Source of the DNA: Amycolatopsis solani
Lineage (GTDB): Bacteria > Actinomycetota > Actinomycetes > Mycobacteriales > Pseudonocardiaceae
Length of the DNA stretch: 64,000 nucleotides
Assembly: GCF_033441515.1 (NCBI RefSeq)
Contig: NZ_JAWQJT010000003.1
Span: 868,001-932,000, forward strand
Direction of reading: 5' to 3'
The notes beneath the pieces are model-generated. The model was given only the letters and a program-made list of their open reading frames with translations. It did no database searches and was not told the origin of the DNA. The position numbers were made by a program, and so were the translations under genes. Below, piece after piece: positions 57,786 to 64,000 of the stretch (the stretch's first letter is position 1; every line of letters begins with the position of its first letter).

Positions 57786-57876
57786 GGAAGCGTAGCCGCC
57801 GGGGTGCACGGTAGGTTCGGCGCTGGCATGTCGGGGTAGGTACGGACGGGTCAACCCGCCGAAGAGGAGGCAGGGC

Positions 57877-58542
57877 GTGCACGTGGTGATCATGGGATGC
57901 GGCCGGGTCGGCGCGTCCCTGGCCGCTGCGCTGGAGCGGCTCGGCCACGAGGTGGCCGTCATCGACAAGAACCAGCAGGCGTTCCGCCGGCTCGGCAGCG
58001 ACTTCCACGGCCAGCAGGTCGTCGGGGTCGGCTTCGACCGCAAGGTGCTCATCGAGGCGGGCATCGAGCGGGCCGGCGCGTTCGCCGCGGTCTCCAGCGG
58101 CGACAACTCGAACATCATTTCGGCGCGGGTCGCCCGCGAGAACTTCGGCATCGAGCACGTGGTGGCGCGGATCTACGACCACAAGCGCGCGGCGGTGTAC
58201 GAGCGGCTGGGCATCCCGACGGTCGCGACCGTGCCGTGGACCACCGACCGGTTCCTGCGGACGCTGCTGCCGGACGGCGTGGCGTCGGCGTGGCGGGACC
58301 CGTCGGGCAACGTCGCGCTGCTGCAGCTGCCGCTGCACGAGGGCTGGGTCGGGCACTCCGTCCGGTCCCTGCAGGAGGCGACCGGCGCGCGCGTGGCGTT
58401 CATCATGCGCTTCGGCACCGCCGTGCTGCCGGACACCAAGACCGTGGTGCAGGACGGCGACGACGTCTGGGTCGCCGCGCGCTCGGGCACCGTCAGCGAC
58501 GTGACCAGCGTGGCGCACCGCGAACCGGAGGACGAGGCATGA
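57877..58542 (+). CDS. TrkA-family K+ uptake regulator (CeoB-like)
   Basis: A 221-residue RCK protein. The Rossmann domain begins VVIMGCGRVGASLAAALERLGHEVAVIDKN with the GxGxxG motif and an acidic residue after the second strand; a TrkA-C domain occupies the last 80 residues (VALLQLPLHEGWVGHSVRSLQE onward). It binds NAD(H) or ATP and controls K+ flow through a partner channel. GAGGAGGCAGGGC lies before the GTG. It is translationally coupled to the next gene and matches the mycobacterial ceoB-ceoC order. Confidence 0.92.
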   Translation: MHVVIMGCGRVGASLAAALERLGHEVAVIDKNQQAFRRLGSDFHGQQVVGVGFDRKVLIEAGIERAGAFAAVSSGDNSNIISARVARENFGIEHVVARIYDHKRAAVYERLGIPTVATVPWTTDRFLRTLLPDGVASAWRDPSGNVALLQLPLHEGWVGHSVRSLQEATGARVAFIMRFGTAVLPDTKTVVQDGDDVWVAARSGTVSDVTSVAHREPEDEA

Positions 58543-59195
58543 GGGTCGCGATTGCCGGCGCGGGCGCGGTCGGCCGCTCCATCGCCAACGAGCTGATCGA
58601 CGGCAGGCACCAGGTGATGCTGATCGAGCGCGAAGCCGACCAGTTCGAGCCGCACAGCGTCGAGCAGGCGGACTGGGTGCTCGGCGACGCCTGCGAGGTG
58701 TCGATCCTCGAAGAGTCCGGGATCGAGCAGTGCGACGTCGTGATCGCCGCGACCGGCGACGACAAGGCGAACCTCGTGGTGTCGCTGCTGGCGAAGACCG
58801 AGTTCGCGGTGCGGCGCGTGGTGGCGCGGGTCAACAACCCGGCCAACGAGTGGCTGTTCACCGACGCCTGGGGCGTCGACGTCGCGGTCTCGACCCCGCG
58901 CATGCTCGCGGCGATGGTCGAGGAAGCGGTCAGCGTCGGCGACCTCGTGCGGCTGATGACGTTCCGGCAGAGCAACGCGAACCTCGTCGAGCTGACCCTG
59001 CCGGCGGAGACGCCGCTGGCCGGCAAGCCGGTGAGCGACCTGTCCATCCCGCGGGACGCCGCGCTGGTGACCATCCTGCGCGGCGACCGCGTGATCGTGC
59101 CGCAGCCGGAGGACCCGCTGGAGCCGGGCGACGAGCTGCTGTTCGTGGCGACCGCGGACGTGGAGCCGGAGATCCGGACGGCGCTGGGCTACTGA
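58539..59195 (+). CDS. TrkA-family K+ uptake regulator (CeoC-like)
   Basis: A 218-residue partner with the same RCK plan: VAIAGAGAVGRSIANELIDGRHQVMLIERE at the N-terminus, ANLVVSLLAKTEFAVRRVVARVNNPANEWLF, and a TrkA-C domain from about residue 140 (LVRLMTFRQSNANLVELTLP). It is likely to form a hetero-oligomer with the first TrkA protein. The ATG at 58539 overlaps that gene's stop (ATGA). A strong hairpin follows the stop, ending the operon. Confidence 0.92.
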   Translation: MRVAIAGAGAVGRSIANELIDGRHQVMLIEREADQFEPHSVEQADWVLGDACEVSILEESGIEQCDVVIAATGDDKANLVVSLLAKTEFAVRRVVARVNNPANEWLFTDAWGVDVAVSTPRMLAAMVEEAVSVGDLVRLMTFRQSNANLVELTLPAETPLAGKPVSDLSIPRDAALVTILRGDRVIVPQPEDPLEPGDELLFVATADVEPEIRTALGY

Positions 59196-59201
59196 CGACG
59201 C

Positions 59202-59239
59202 GAAGAAGGCCCCCGGCGAGCGTGCCGGGGGCCTTCTTC
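59202..59239. terminator. perfect 16-bp-stem hairpin
   Basis: GAAGAAGGCCCCCGGC (59202-59217) pairs with GCCGGGGGCCTTCTTC (59224-59239) across the loop GAGCGT. It lies between the convergent trkA and DUF3159 genes and would stop transcription from both sides; the A/T bases at the stem foot give a short U-run either way. Confidence 0.9.
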
Positions 59240-59245
59240 GTGAGA

Positions 59246-59968
59246 TCAGGCTTCGGGAGCCGCGTACTTCTCGCGCAGCCGGGCTTCGACCTCGGCGTCG
59301 GTCTCGGGCTTCGGCTCGGTCTCGGCCAGCGCCTTCAGCCGCTTATCCGACCGCCGCACCGCCCACACGACCACCAGCAGGCCCAGCGCGTACAGCGGGT
59401 AGCCCATGGCGATCTTCGCGAAGGCCAGCCAGCCGGTGTAGTCCTCCTGGTACAGCCAGCGCTGGACCACGAACCGGGCGGCGAAGATCAGGGCCATCGC
59501 CAGCGTCGCGATGTCGTAGCCGTAGCGGGACGGCTTGTCCTTGCGCCAGGCGTGGCCGGTGCCGTTGAGCATGTTCCAGACGACGCCCGCGATCGGCCAG
59601 CGCACCACCACCGACAGCACGAAGACGCCGCAGTAGATCAGGCTCGCGTAGATCCCGAACAGGAAGAAGCCCTTCGCGGACCCCGTCCGGTAGGCGATGA
59701 ACGCCGCGATCGCGACGCCGAAGAACCCCGAGATCGCCGGCTGCAGCGGTTCCTTGCGGACCAGCCGCAGCACCGTGATGGCCACCGCGCTGCCGATCGA
59801 GGTCCAGATGGCCGCGGTCAGGCCGAAGATCGCGTTCGCCAGCACGAAGACGATCACCGGCAGCGACGAGTAGATCAGGCCGGACACGCCGCCCATCTGC
59901 TCGAGCAGGGTCGGCTGCGGTTTCTCTTCCGCGTCGGTCTTCTTCTCGCTCGGGGCGGGTTCAGTCAC
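59246..59968 (-). CDS. DUF3159 membrane protein
   Basis: A 240-residue protein with six helices, family DUF3159, seen as LLEQMGGVSGLIYSSLPVIVFVLANAIFGLTAAIW, GFFGVAIAAFIAYRTGSAKGFFLFGIYASLIYCGVF and GYPLYALGLLVVVWAVRR. The first 20 residues are acidic and the last 40 charged. Corresponds to Rv2693c. Function is unknown; related gene order suggests a link to membrane or ion homeostasis. It follows the OB-fold gene by 9 bp in the same operon. Confidence 0.9.
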   Translation of the reverse strand: MTEPAPSEKKTDAEEKPQPTLLEQMGGVSGLIYSSLPVIVFVLANAIFGLTAAIWTSIGSAVAITVLRLVRKEPLQPAISGFFGVAIAAFIAYRTGSAKGFFLFGIYASLIYCGVFVLSVVVRWPIAGVVWNMLNGTGHAWRKDKPSRYGYDIATLAMALIFAARFVVQRWLYQEDYTGWLAFAKIAMGYPLYALGLLVVVWAVRRSDKRLKALAETEPKPETDAEVEARLREKYAAPEA

Positions 59969-59977
59969 GATGGGTGA

Positions 59978-60358
59978 TCAACTCACTGGGCTCTGGAGCT
60001 CGTAATAGGGGTTGTACAGCACCTTCTGGCCGTCACGCTCGGCCATCCGACCACGCACCTTGATCGTCCGGCCAGGCTCGATGCCCGGGATCCGGCGGCG
60101 GCCGAGCCAGATTAGCGTCACGCCCTGTGTCCCGTCGAACAGCTCGGCCTCCAGGGTGGCGGCCTCGTTGGTCGGGCAGAGCTCCACGCTGCGGAGTCTC
60201 CCCATCACGGTGACCTCTTCGCCGGAACGGCAGTCACAGGCCCGCTGCGCCCCTTCGGCGCCCGACCTCATCGACATTTCGTCTGCGTCGAGATCCTCGA
60301 CGTCGCTGGTCAGCTTGCGTACCAGCCGGCTGAAGTAGCCGCCGTCTTTGGCGGACAT
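59978..60358 (-). CDS. OB-fold nucleic-acid-binding protein
   Basis: A 126-residue protein with an OB-fold, seen as GEEVTVMGRLRSVELCPTNEAATLEAELFDGTQGVTLIWLGRRRIPGIEPGRTIKVRGRMAERDGQKVLYNPYYEL, the pattern of RecG- or aminoacyl-tRNA-synthetase-type OB domains. The N-terminal 45 residues are helical and acidic. The ATG at 60358 follows AGGAG by 4-5 nt. It matches Rv2694c by position. It probably binds single-stranded DNA or RNA. Confidence 0.88.
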   Translation of the reverse strand: MSAKDGGYFSRLVRKLTSDVEDLDADEMSMRSGAEGAQRACDCRSGEEVTVMGRLRSVELCPTNEAATLEAELFDGTQGVTLIWLGRRRIPGIEPGRTIKVRGRMAERDGQKVLYNPYYELQSPVS

Positions 60359-60464
60359 AGGTGCTCCTGTGCTCCGGGGCCCGGCGACAACCTGCTTGCG
60401 GCCCGTGCGAATCCAGCGTACTGCGGTCCCCGCCAGGGAAACGCCTTTGCGCAAAGATCGCAAC

Positions 60465-61178
60465 GTGACGTCCGCGATCAGAGTTCCCGCCGCGGTGCTG
60501 CTGCCCGGCACCGGGTCGGACGAGGTGTTCGTCCGAGCCGTCTTCGAAGGGCCCCTGCGTGCCCTCGGTGTCCCGCTCATCGCGCCCCCGCCACCCCCGG
60601 GCGCGGCGCTGGCCGACGGCTACCTCGCGGTCCTGGACGCGCTGGCGGACGAACACGGCGAACTGCTCGTAGGCGGCATTTCGTTCGGCGCGCACCTGGC
60701 CGCCGAGTGGGCGGTGCGCAACTCAGGCCGTTGCGGGGGCCTGCTGGCCGCGCTCCCGGCCTGGAACGGCGTCCCCGGCCCAGCACCCGCGTCGCTGGCC
60801 GCGACGCTGTCGGCGGATCTGGTGGCCGGTTCGGGGGTCGGCGCCGCGCTGGCGCAGACCGACGGCAGCCCGGACTGGCTGCGGGCCGAACTGGACCGGG
60901 CGTGGCGCCGCCACGGCGACGGGCTGGCGGCCGGCCTGCGCGTGGCAGCCGGCCGTCCCTCGCCGACGCTGGACGAGCTCTCCCGGCTCGCCGTCCCGGC
61001 CGGCATCGGCACGTGCACCGACGACCCGATCCACCCGACGAAAGTCGCATCGGAGTGGGTGAGCGCACTCCCCCGGGCCGCGCTCGGCGAGACGACGCTC
61101 ACGGCCCTGGGTGCCGACCGCGAATCCCTCGGCCGGGCGACCGTCCTCGCCTTCCTCCGGGCCCTCCGAAAGCCGTGA
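60465..61178 (+). CDS. alpha/beta hydrolase-like protein
   Basis: A 237-residue protein with an alpha/beta hydrolase core: AVLLPGTGSDEVFVRAVFEGPLRALG gives the oxyanion strand, and GELLVGGISFGAHLAAEWAV holds the nucleophile elbow GISFGAHL. A late acidic residue and histidine occur in GTCTDDPIHPTKVASEW, consistent with a triad. Equivalent to Rv2695. The natural substrate is unknown. The GTG at 60465 is used. Its last codons form the left arm of the terminator repeat, so the coding region and hairpin overlap. Confidence 0.82.
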   Translation: MTSAIRVPAAVLLPGTGSDEVFVRAVFEGPLRALGVPLIAPPPPPGAALADGYLAVLDALADEHGELLVGGISFGAHLAAEWAVRNSGRCGGLLAALPAWNGVPGPAPASLAATLSADLVAGSGVGAALAQTDGSPDWLRAELDRAWRRHGDGLAAGLRVAAGRPSPTLDELSRLAVPAGIGTCTDDPIHPTKVASEWVSALPRAALGETTLTALGADRESLGRATVLAFLRALRKP

Positions 61179-61225
61179 AGGCCCCCTTACCGGCCGTAAG
61201 AGCCGGTAAGGGGGCCTTCACGGCT
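61171..61225. terminator. perfect 24-bp-stem hairpin containing family C 13-bp sites
   Basis: The arms 61171-61194 (AGCCGTGAAGGCCCCC...) and 61202-61225 pair perfectly over the loop CGTAAGA and are followed by TTTT on the plus strand. The embedded sites GAAGGCCCCCTTA (61177) and TAAGGGGGCCTTC (61207) start exactly 30 bp apart, as in the other repeat families. It lies between convergent genes, 7 bp from the DUF3710 stop. Confidence 0.9.
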
Positions 61226-61231
61226 TTTGCC

Positions 61232-61894
61232 TCAGCCCTCCTGCTGCTGGGCCGCGATGTGCTCGGCGACCGCCTCGGGCAGCGTGATGGTCAGCGGGGT
61301 GCGGACCGGCATCGGGGCGTCGCCGCGGTCGACGATCGTGCGCCGGACGATCTCGCGCAGCACCTCGACGGCGCCGGCGGCCTCCGACTGCGGCCCGGCG
61401 ATCACGCCGCGCAGCATCCAGCGGGGCCGGTCGACGCCGACGAACCGGAGGGCGACGTCGCCGACGATGGCCGAGATCTCCAGGCCCCACACGCCGCGGC
61501 CGACGTTGACCTTGGCGCCGTCGGCCCGCAGCTGCTCGGCGAGCTCCGTGCTCACTTCGCGCCACAGCCCGCCGGAGCGCGGCGCGGCGTACGCGCTGAC
61601 CGTGATCTGGCCCTGCTCGGTGACGACGTGCACGGCGCGCACGCCGCCCGTCTCCGGGTCCATTTCGACCTGGACCTGGGATCCGTCGGGCACCGGCACC
61701 TTCACCGAGCCGAGGTCGATCCGCGGGACGCCGTCGTCGTCGAAGTCCGCCACGTCGAACGGGCCGTCGGAAACGTCCGAAAGCTCCGAATCCTCGTCGT
61801 ACGGCTCGTCCTCGATCGTGTCGTCGGCCTCGGGCGCGGCGTGCCTGCCCGCGGACCCGCCCTCGGTCCGCCGCTTGCGTCCGAAAATCCCCAC
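61232..61894 (-). CDS. DUF3710 protein
   Basis: A 220-residue actinobacterial protein of unknown function. The first 60 residues are acidic and low in complexity; the folded part starts DDDGVPRIDLGSVKVPVPDGSQVQVEMD and includes RFVGVDRPRWMLRGVIAG and AEVLRE-type helix VLREIVRRTIVDRGDAPMPVRTPLTITLPEAV. The GTG at 61894 shares one base with the dut stop (TAGTG), so it is coupled to dut. Matches Rv2696c. Confidence 0.9.
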   Translation of the reverse strand: MGIFGRKRRTEGGSAGRHAAPEADDTIEDEPYDEDSELSDVSDGPFDVADFDDDGVPRIDLGSVKVPVPDGSQVQVEMDPETGGVRAVHVVTEQGQITVSAYAAPRSGGLWREVSTELAEQLRADGAKVNVGRGVWGLEISAIVGDVALRFVGVDRPRWMLRGVIAGPQSEAAGAVEVLREIVRRTIVDRGDAPMPVRTPLTITLPEAVAEHIAAQQQEG

Positions 61895-62397
61895 TACTTC
61901 TCCGTCCCTTCCCCCGCGCCGGCGCTCGCGGCGAGCGCCGGTGCTCCCAGTGTGGCGTGTCCGCCGGTCGATCCGTAGCCGCCGGCACCCCGTTCGGTGG
62001 TGTCGAGTTCGGCGACTTCGACGAACTCGGCGTGCTCGACCCGCTGCACGACCAGCTGGGCGATGCGGTCGCCGCGCGTCAGCTTCACCGGGTGCACCGG
62101 GTCGTGGTTGATCAGGCAGACCTTGATCTCCCCGCGGTAGCCCGCGTCGATCGTGCCGGGGGTGTTCACCACCGAGAGGCCGACGCGGGCGGCCAGGCCC
62201 GACCGGGGGTGGACGAACCCCGCGTACCCGGGCGGCAGCGCGATCGCGACACCGGTGCCGACCACCCCGCGTTCGCCGGGTGCCAGGACGATATCCGAGG
62301 TGGTGACGAGATCGGCGCCCGCGTCGCCCGGCCGGGCGTAGGCGGGCAGCGGGACATCCGGGTCGAGCCGGGAGAGGAGTACCTGAACGCTGGACAC
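61894..62397 (-). CDS. dut: dUTP diphosphatase
   Basis: A 167-residue trimeric dUTPase that hydrolyses dUTP to dUMP, keeping uracil out of DNA. All five motifs are present in order: PGDAGADL (1), [12 protein letters not shown] (2), [13 protein letters not shown] (3), [11 protein letters not shown] (4) and a glycine-rich C-terminal [10 protein letters not shown] (5). The start is a GTG at 62397. Conserved neighbour of DUF3710 and DUF3093 as in mycobacteria. The C-terminus is a little longer than usual, rich in Ala and Gly. Confidence 0.97.
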   Translation of the reverse strand: MSSVQVLLSRLDPDVPLPAYARPGDAGADLVTTSDIVLAPGERGVVGTGVAIALPPGYAGFVHPRSGLAARVGLSVVNTPGTIDAGYRGEIKVCLINHDPVHPVKLTRGDRIAQLVVQRVEHAEFVEVAELDTTERGAGGYGSTGGHATLGAPALAASAGAGEGTEK

Positions 62398-62421
62398 GGG
62401 CGGCGAGATTACTCTCTACCC

Positions 62422-62904
62422 GTGGGTGAATCAGCGAAGACGGCCGCTAGCGCCGCGGTCCGGCACTCCGAGCGGCTGTACGTCCCGTGGTGGGGCTGGC
62501 CGCTGCCGGTGCTCGGCGCGGTCCTGCTCGCCGCCGAGATCGACCTGGGCTACCCGGGGATCCGGGCGTGGCTGCCGTACGTGATCGCGCTGCCGGTCGT
62601 GGTGGCGCTGCTGGTGTCGCTGGGCCGGTCGAAGGTCCGGATCACCGGCGGTGACGAGCCGGAGCTGTGGGTCGGCGACGCCCACCTGCCGCTGCGCTAC
62701 GCCGGCGAGGTGGAGATCTTCGACAAGGAAGCCAAGCGCAAGGCGCTCGGGCGGGACGGCGACCCCGCGGCGTACGTGCTGCACCGCGGCTGGGTCGGCC
62801 CGGTCGTGCGGGTCCGCCTCACCGACGCGAGCGACCCGACGCCGTACTGGCTGTTCAGCACCCGGCACCCCGAGCGCGTCGCCGAGCTGCTCAAGGGCGC
62901 CTGA
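62422..62904 (+). CDS. DUF3093 membrane protein
   Basis: A 160-residue protein with two N-terminal helices (WGWPLPVLGAVLLAAEIDLGY and WLPYVIALPVVVALLVSL) and a cytosolic domain (WVGDAHLPLRYAGEVEIFDKEAKRKALGRDGDPAAYVLHRGWVGPVVRVRL). DUF3093 family, Rv2698-like. The GTG at 62422 is 24 bp from the divergent dut start, so the two share a short promoter region. Function is unknown. Confidence 0.88.
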   Translation: MGESAKTAASAAVRHSERLYVPWWGWPLPVLGAVLLAAEIDLGYPGIRAWLPYVIALPVVVALLVSLGRSKVRITGGDEPELWVGDAHLPLRYAGEVEIFDKEAKRKALGRDGDPAAYVLHRGWVGPVVRVRLTDASDPTPYWLFSTRHPERVAELLKGA

Positions 62905-62930
62905 CCGCCGGCTCCGCAGCCTCAAGACAT

Positions 62931-62970
62931 GGGAAGGGGGGCCGGCCTGCCGGCCGGCCCCCTTGTCCCC
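62931..62970. terminator. GC-rich hairpin
   Basis: AAGGGGGGCCGGCC (62934-62947) pairs with GGCCGGCCCCCTT (62952-62964) apart from one extra G, with a TGCC loop. It lies between the convergent DUF3093 and DUF4193 genes. The remaining about 100 bp to 63070 show no gene. Confidence 0.7.
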
Positions 62971-63069
62971 AGCGCGCTTCGAGCCTCCCCCTCGGCTGCT
63001 CTTCGAACACTGCCCTCGAGGCTCTCCGTCGCGTCTGTTCGTCCCCTGTGTGTCCGAGAACCCCGCTTG

Positions 63070-63378
63070 TCAGGCGCAGTCGCGGCAGATCAGGCGTCCG
63101 CCGTTGTCCTCGGCCAGCCGGCTGCGGTGGTGCACCAGGAAGCACACGGAGCAGGTGAACTCGTCCGCCTGCTTCGGCACCACCTTCACGGTCATGTCCT
63201 CACCGGAAAGCCCGGAAAGGTCGGCACCCGGCAGCTCGAAGTTCTCGGCGGTCGCGTCCTCGTCGACGTCGACGACGCCGGACTGGTTCTCGTTGCGCCG
63301 GGCCTTGAGCTCCTCCAACGAGTCTTCGGCCAGCTCGTCGGCTTCGCTGCGGCGCGGAGCGTCGTAGTCGGTAGCCAT
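63070..63378 (-). CDS. DUF4193 protein
   Basis: A 102-residue actinobacterial protein, Rv2699c-like. The N-terminus is acidic and helical (MATDYDAPRRSEADELAEDSLEELKARRNENQSG), and the C-terminus has four cysteines in two pairs, FTCSVCFLVHHRSRLA and LICRDCA, that form a probable zinc ribbon. The ATG at 63378 is chosen since it gives the family start; ATG 63390 adds four residues. Small, conserved and of unknown function, perhaps nucleic-acid- or RNA-polymerase-related. Confidence 0.9.
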   Translation of the reverse strand: MATDYDAPRRSEADELAEDSLEELKARRNENQSGVVDVDEDATAENFELPGADLSGLSGEDMTVKVVPKQADEFTCSVCFLVHHRSRLAEDNGGRLICRDCA

Positions 63379-63858
63379 CTTGTCCCTCACCCCTGCGATC
63401 AGCTTGTGTAGTCGTTTTCCCGGACCCCCGGGTCACCCGTGAGTCCGCCGTGCCGCTGGTCAACGTTCCAGGGCCCTCGTTTGTGCCCGACGGCCGAAGT
63501 GACCGAGGTCTCTTCTTTTCGCGCCTCTTCCTGCGGCCGGAGCCCGGGAAGGGTAGCTCACGCCCGCGACGGTTCTGCAACGAGTCAGACATTGCCGGGG
63601 ATTCGTCACCCGACAGGGGGAACCCGCAGGTAAGACGCGTTGTCGTCCGTTCGGGTTGCCCGCGGGTGGAGAACTCCACACCCGGCCCGTGTCCGCTTGC
63701 CCCCGCCGTCCTCCGCGTGGTGCGATCGCCGCACGGGGATCGGGCGTTCCGGCGGGGTGACCCGGGCCGACGCGCGTCGGCCGCAGCGCCTAGGCTGATC
63801 GGCCACGACGGTGCCGGGTTCGCACGGTCGGTTTCGGTGTTGGGGAAGGGACGGGCAG
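63379..63858. promoter_or_regulatory. 480-bp divergent intergenic region
   Basis: No gene is convincing here. Small frames on both strands are Arg/Pro-rich. The region must hold promoters for the divergent DUF4193 and Cei-like genes. GTAGTCGTTTTCCCGGA at about 63405 and TGCAACGAGTCAGACATTG near 63580 are less GC-rich and may be promoter elements. AAGGGACGGGCAG lies just before the GTG at 63859. Confidence 0.4.
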
Positions 63859-64000
63859 GTGGCGTCGGGGAACGGCATCGGGGACCGTGGGGCGCGGCCG
63901 TATCGCAAGCACAAGCCGCTGCCGGCGCTGATCGTCATCGGCGTGCTCGCCCTCGGCGCGATCATCGTCTGGATCAACGCGGCGGTCGGCAAGGGCGACG
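63859..64000 (+). CDS. Cei-like envelope protein, N-terminal fragment
   Basis: The window ends inside this gene; 47 residues are present from GTG 63859. A short basic N-terminus (YRKHKPLPAL) is followed by one membrane helix (IVIGVLALGAIIVWINAAV), as in Rv2700 (Cei), an anchored protein with a LytR C-terminal domain needed for envelope integrity in mycobacteria. The assignment rests on position next to DUF4193 and on the topology of the fragment, not on domain sequence. Confidence 0.6.
   Translation, partial: MASGNGIGDRGARPYRKHKPLPALIVIGVLALGAIIVWINAAVGKGD

Overview
The window is 64 kb of very GC-rich chromosomal DNA with dense short operons, many GTG starts and 1-, 4- or 8-nt stop/start overlaps. 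Gene content and order point to an actinomycete of the Pseudonocardiales, most likely Amycolatopsis or a close relative. The strongest anchor is gene order, recalled rather than searched. The right end (TrmA-like methyltransferase, APC permease, two TrkA proteins, DUF3159, OB-fold, hydrolase, DUF3710, dut, DUF3093, DUF4193, Cei-like) matches the M. tuberculosis Rv2689c-Rv2700 block in order and strand. hemQ/hemY/hemE, DUF3000, the HRDC ribonuclease and dxs match Rv2676c-Rv2682c. A response regulator between DUF3000 and the ribonuclease sits where Streptomyces whiI sits.

Layout. 0-5 kb: thioredoxin, proline catabolism (proline dehydrogenase, P5C dehydrogenase) and a divergent PucR-type regulator. 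5-12 kb: S1-domain protein, flavin oxidoreductase, stand-alone LigD polymerase, a repeat-filled gap, a TVP38-type membrane protein, a Ser/Thr kinase that seems to start at ATC, and MsrB. 12.5-15.5 kb: two membrane proteins with Cys/Gly/Ser tails, a DUF692 (MNIO) enzyme and a small partner, which is the best candidate for a poorly described system. 15.6-20.2 kb: heme operon with a class III CoA-transferase. 20.3-23.9 kb: DUF3000, repeats, WhiI-like regulator, RNase D-like protein. 24-49 kb: a catabolic block absent between the ribonuclease and dxs in Mycobacterium. It holds a TetR-flanked permease/DUF1989/urea (or guanidine) carboxylase/allophanate hydrolase operon, fadA-fadB, a two-component system, and a PucR-flanked operon (permease, ureohydrolase, ThDP decarboxylase, aldehyde dehydrogenase, permease) that reads as 2-ketoarginine catabolism. 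49-64 kb: dxs, betaine aldehyde dehydrogenase, TrmA-like methyltransferase, K+ transport regulators and the conserved dut-DUF4193 block.

How the parts fit. Several operons degrade nitrogen compounds (proline, guanidino compounds, urea). The ureohydrolase would release urea or a related product that the carboxylase/allophanate hydrolase pair could finish to ammonia and CO2. Intergenic gaps carry families of 13-bp sites whose neighbours lie exactly 30 bp apart in every cluster found. These repeats and the DUF692 locus are the two most interesting signals. No transposase, phage gene, tRNA, rRNA or CRISPR array was recognised.
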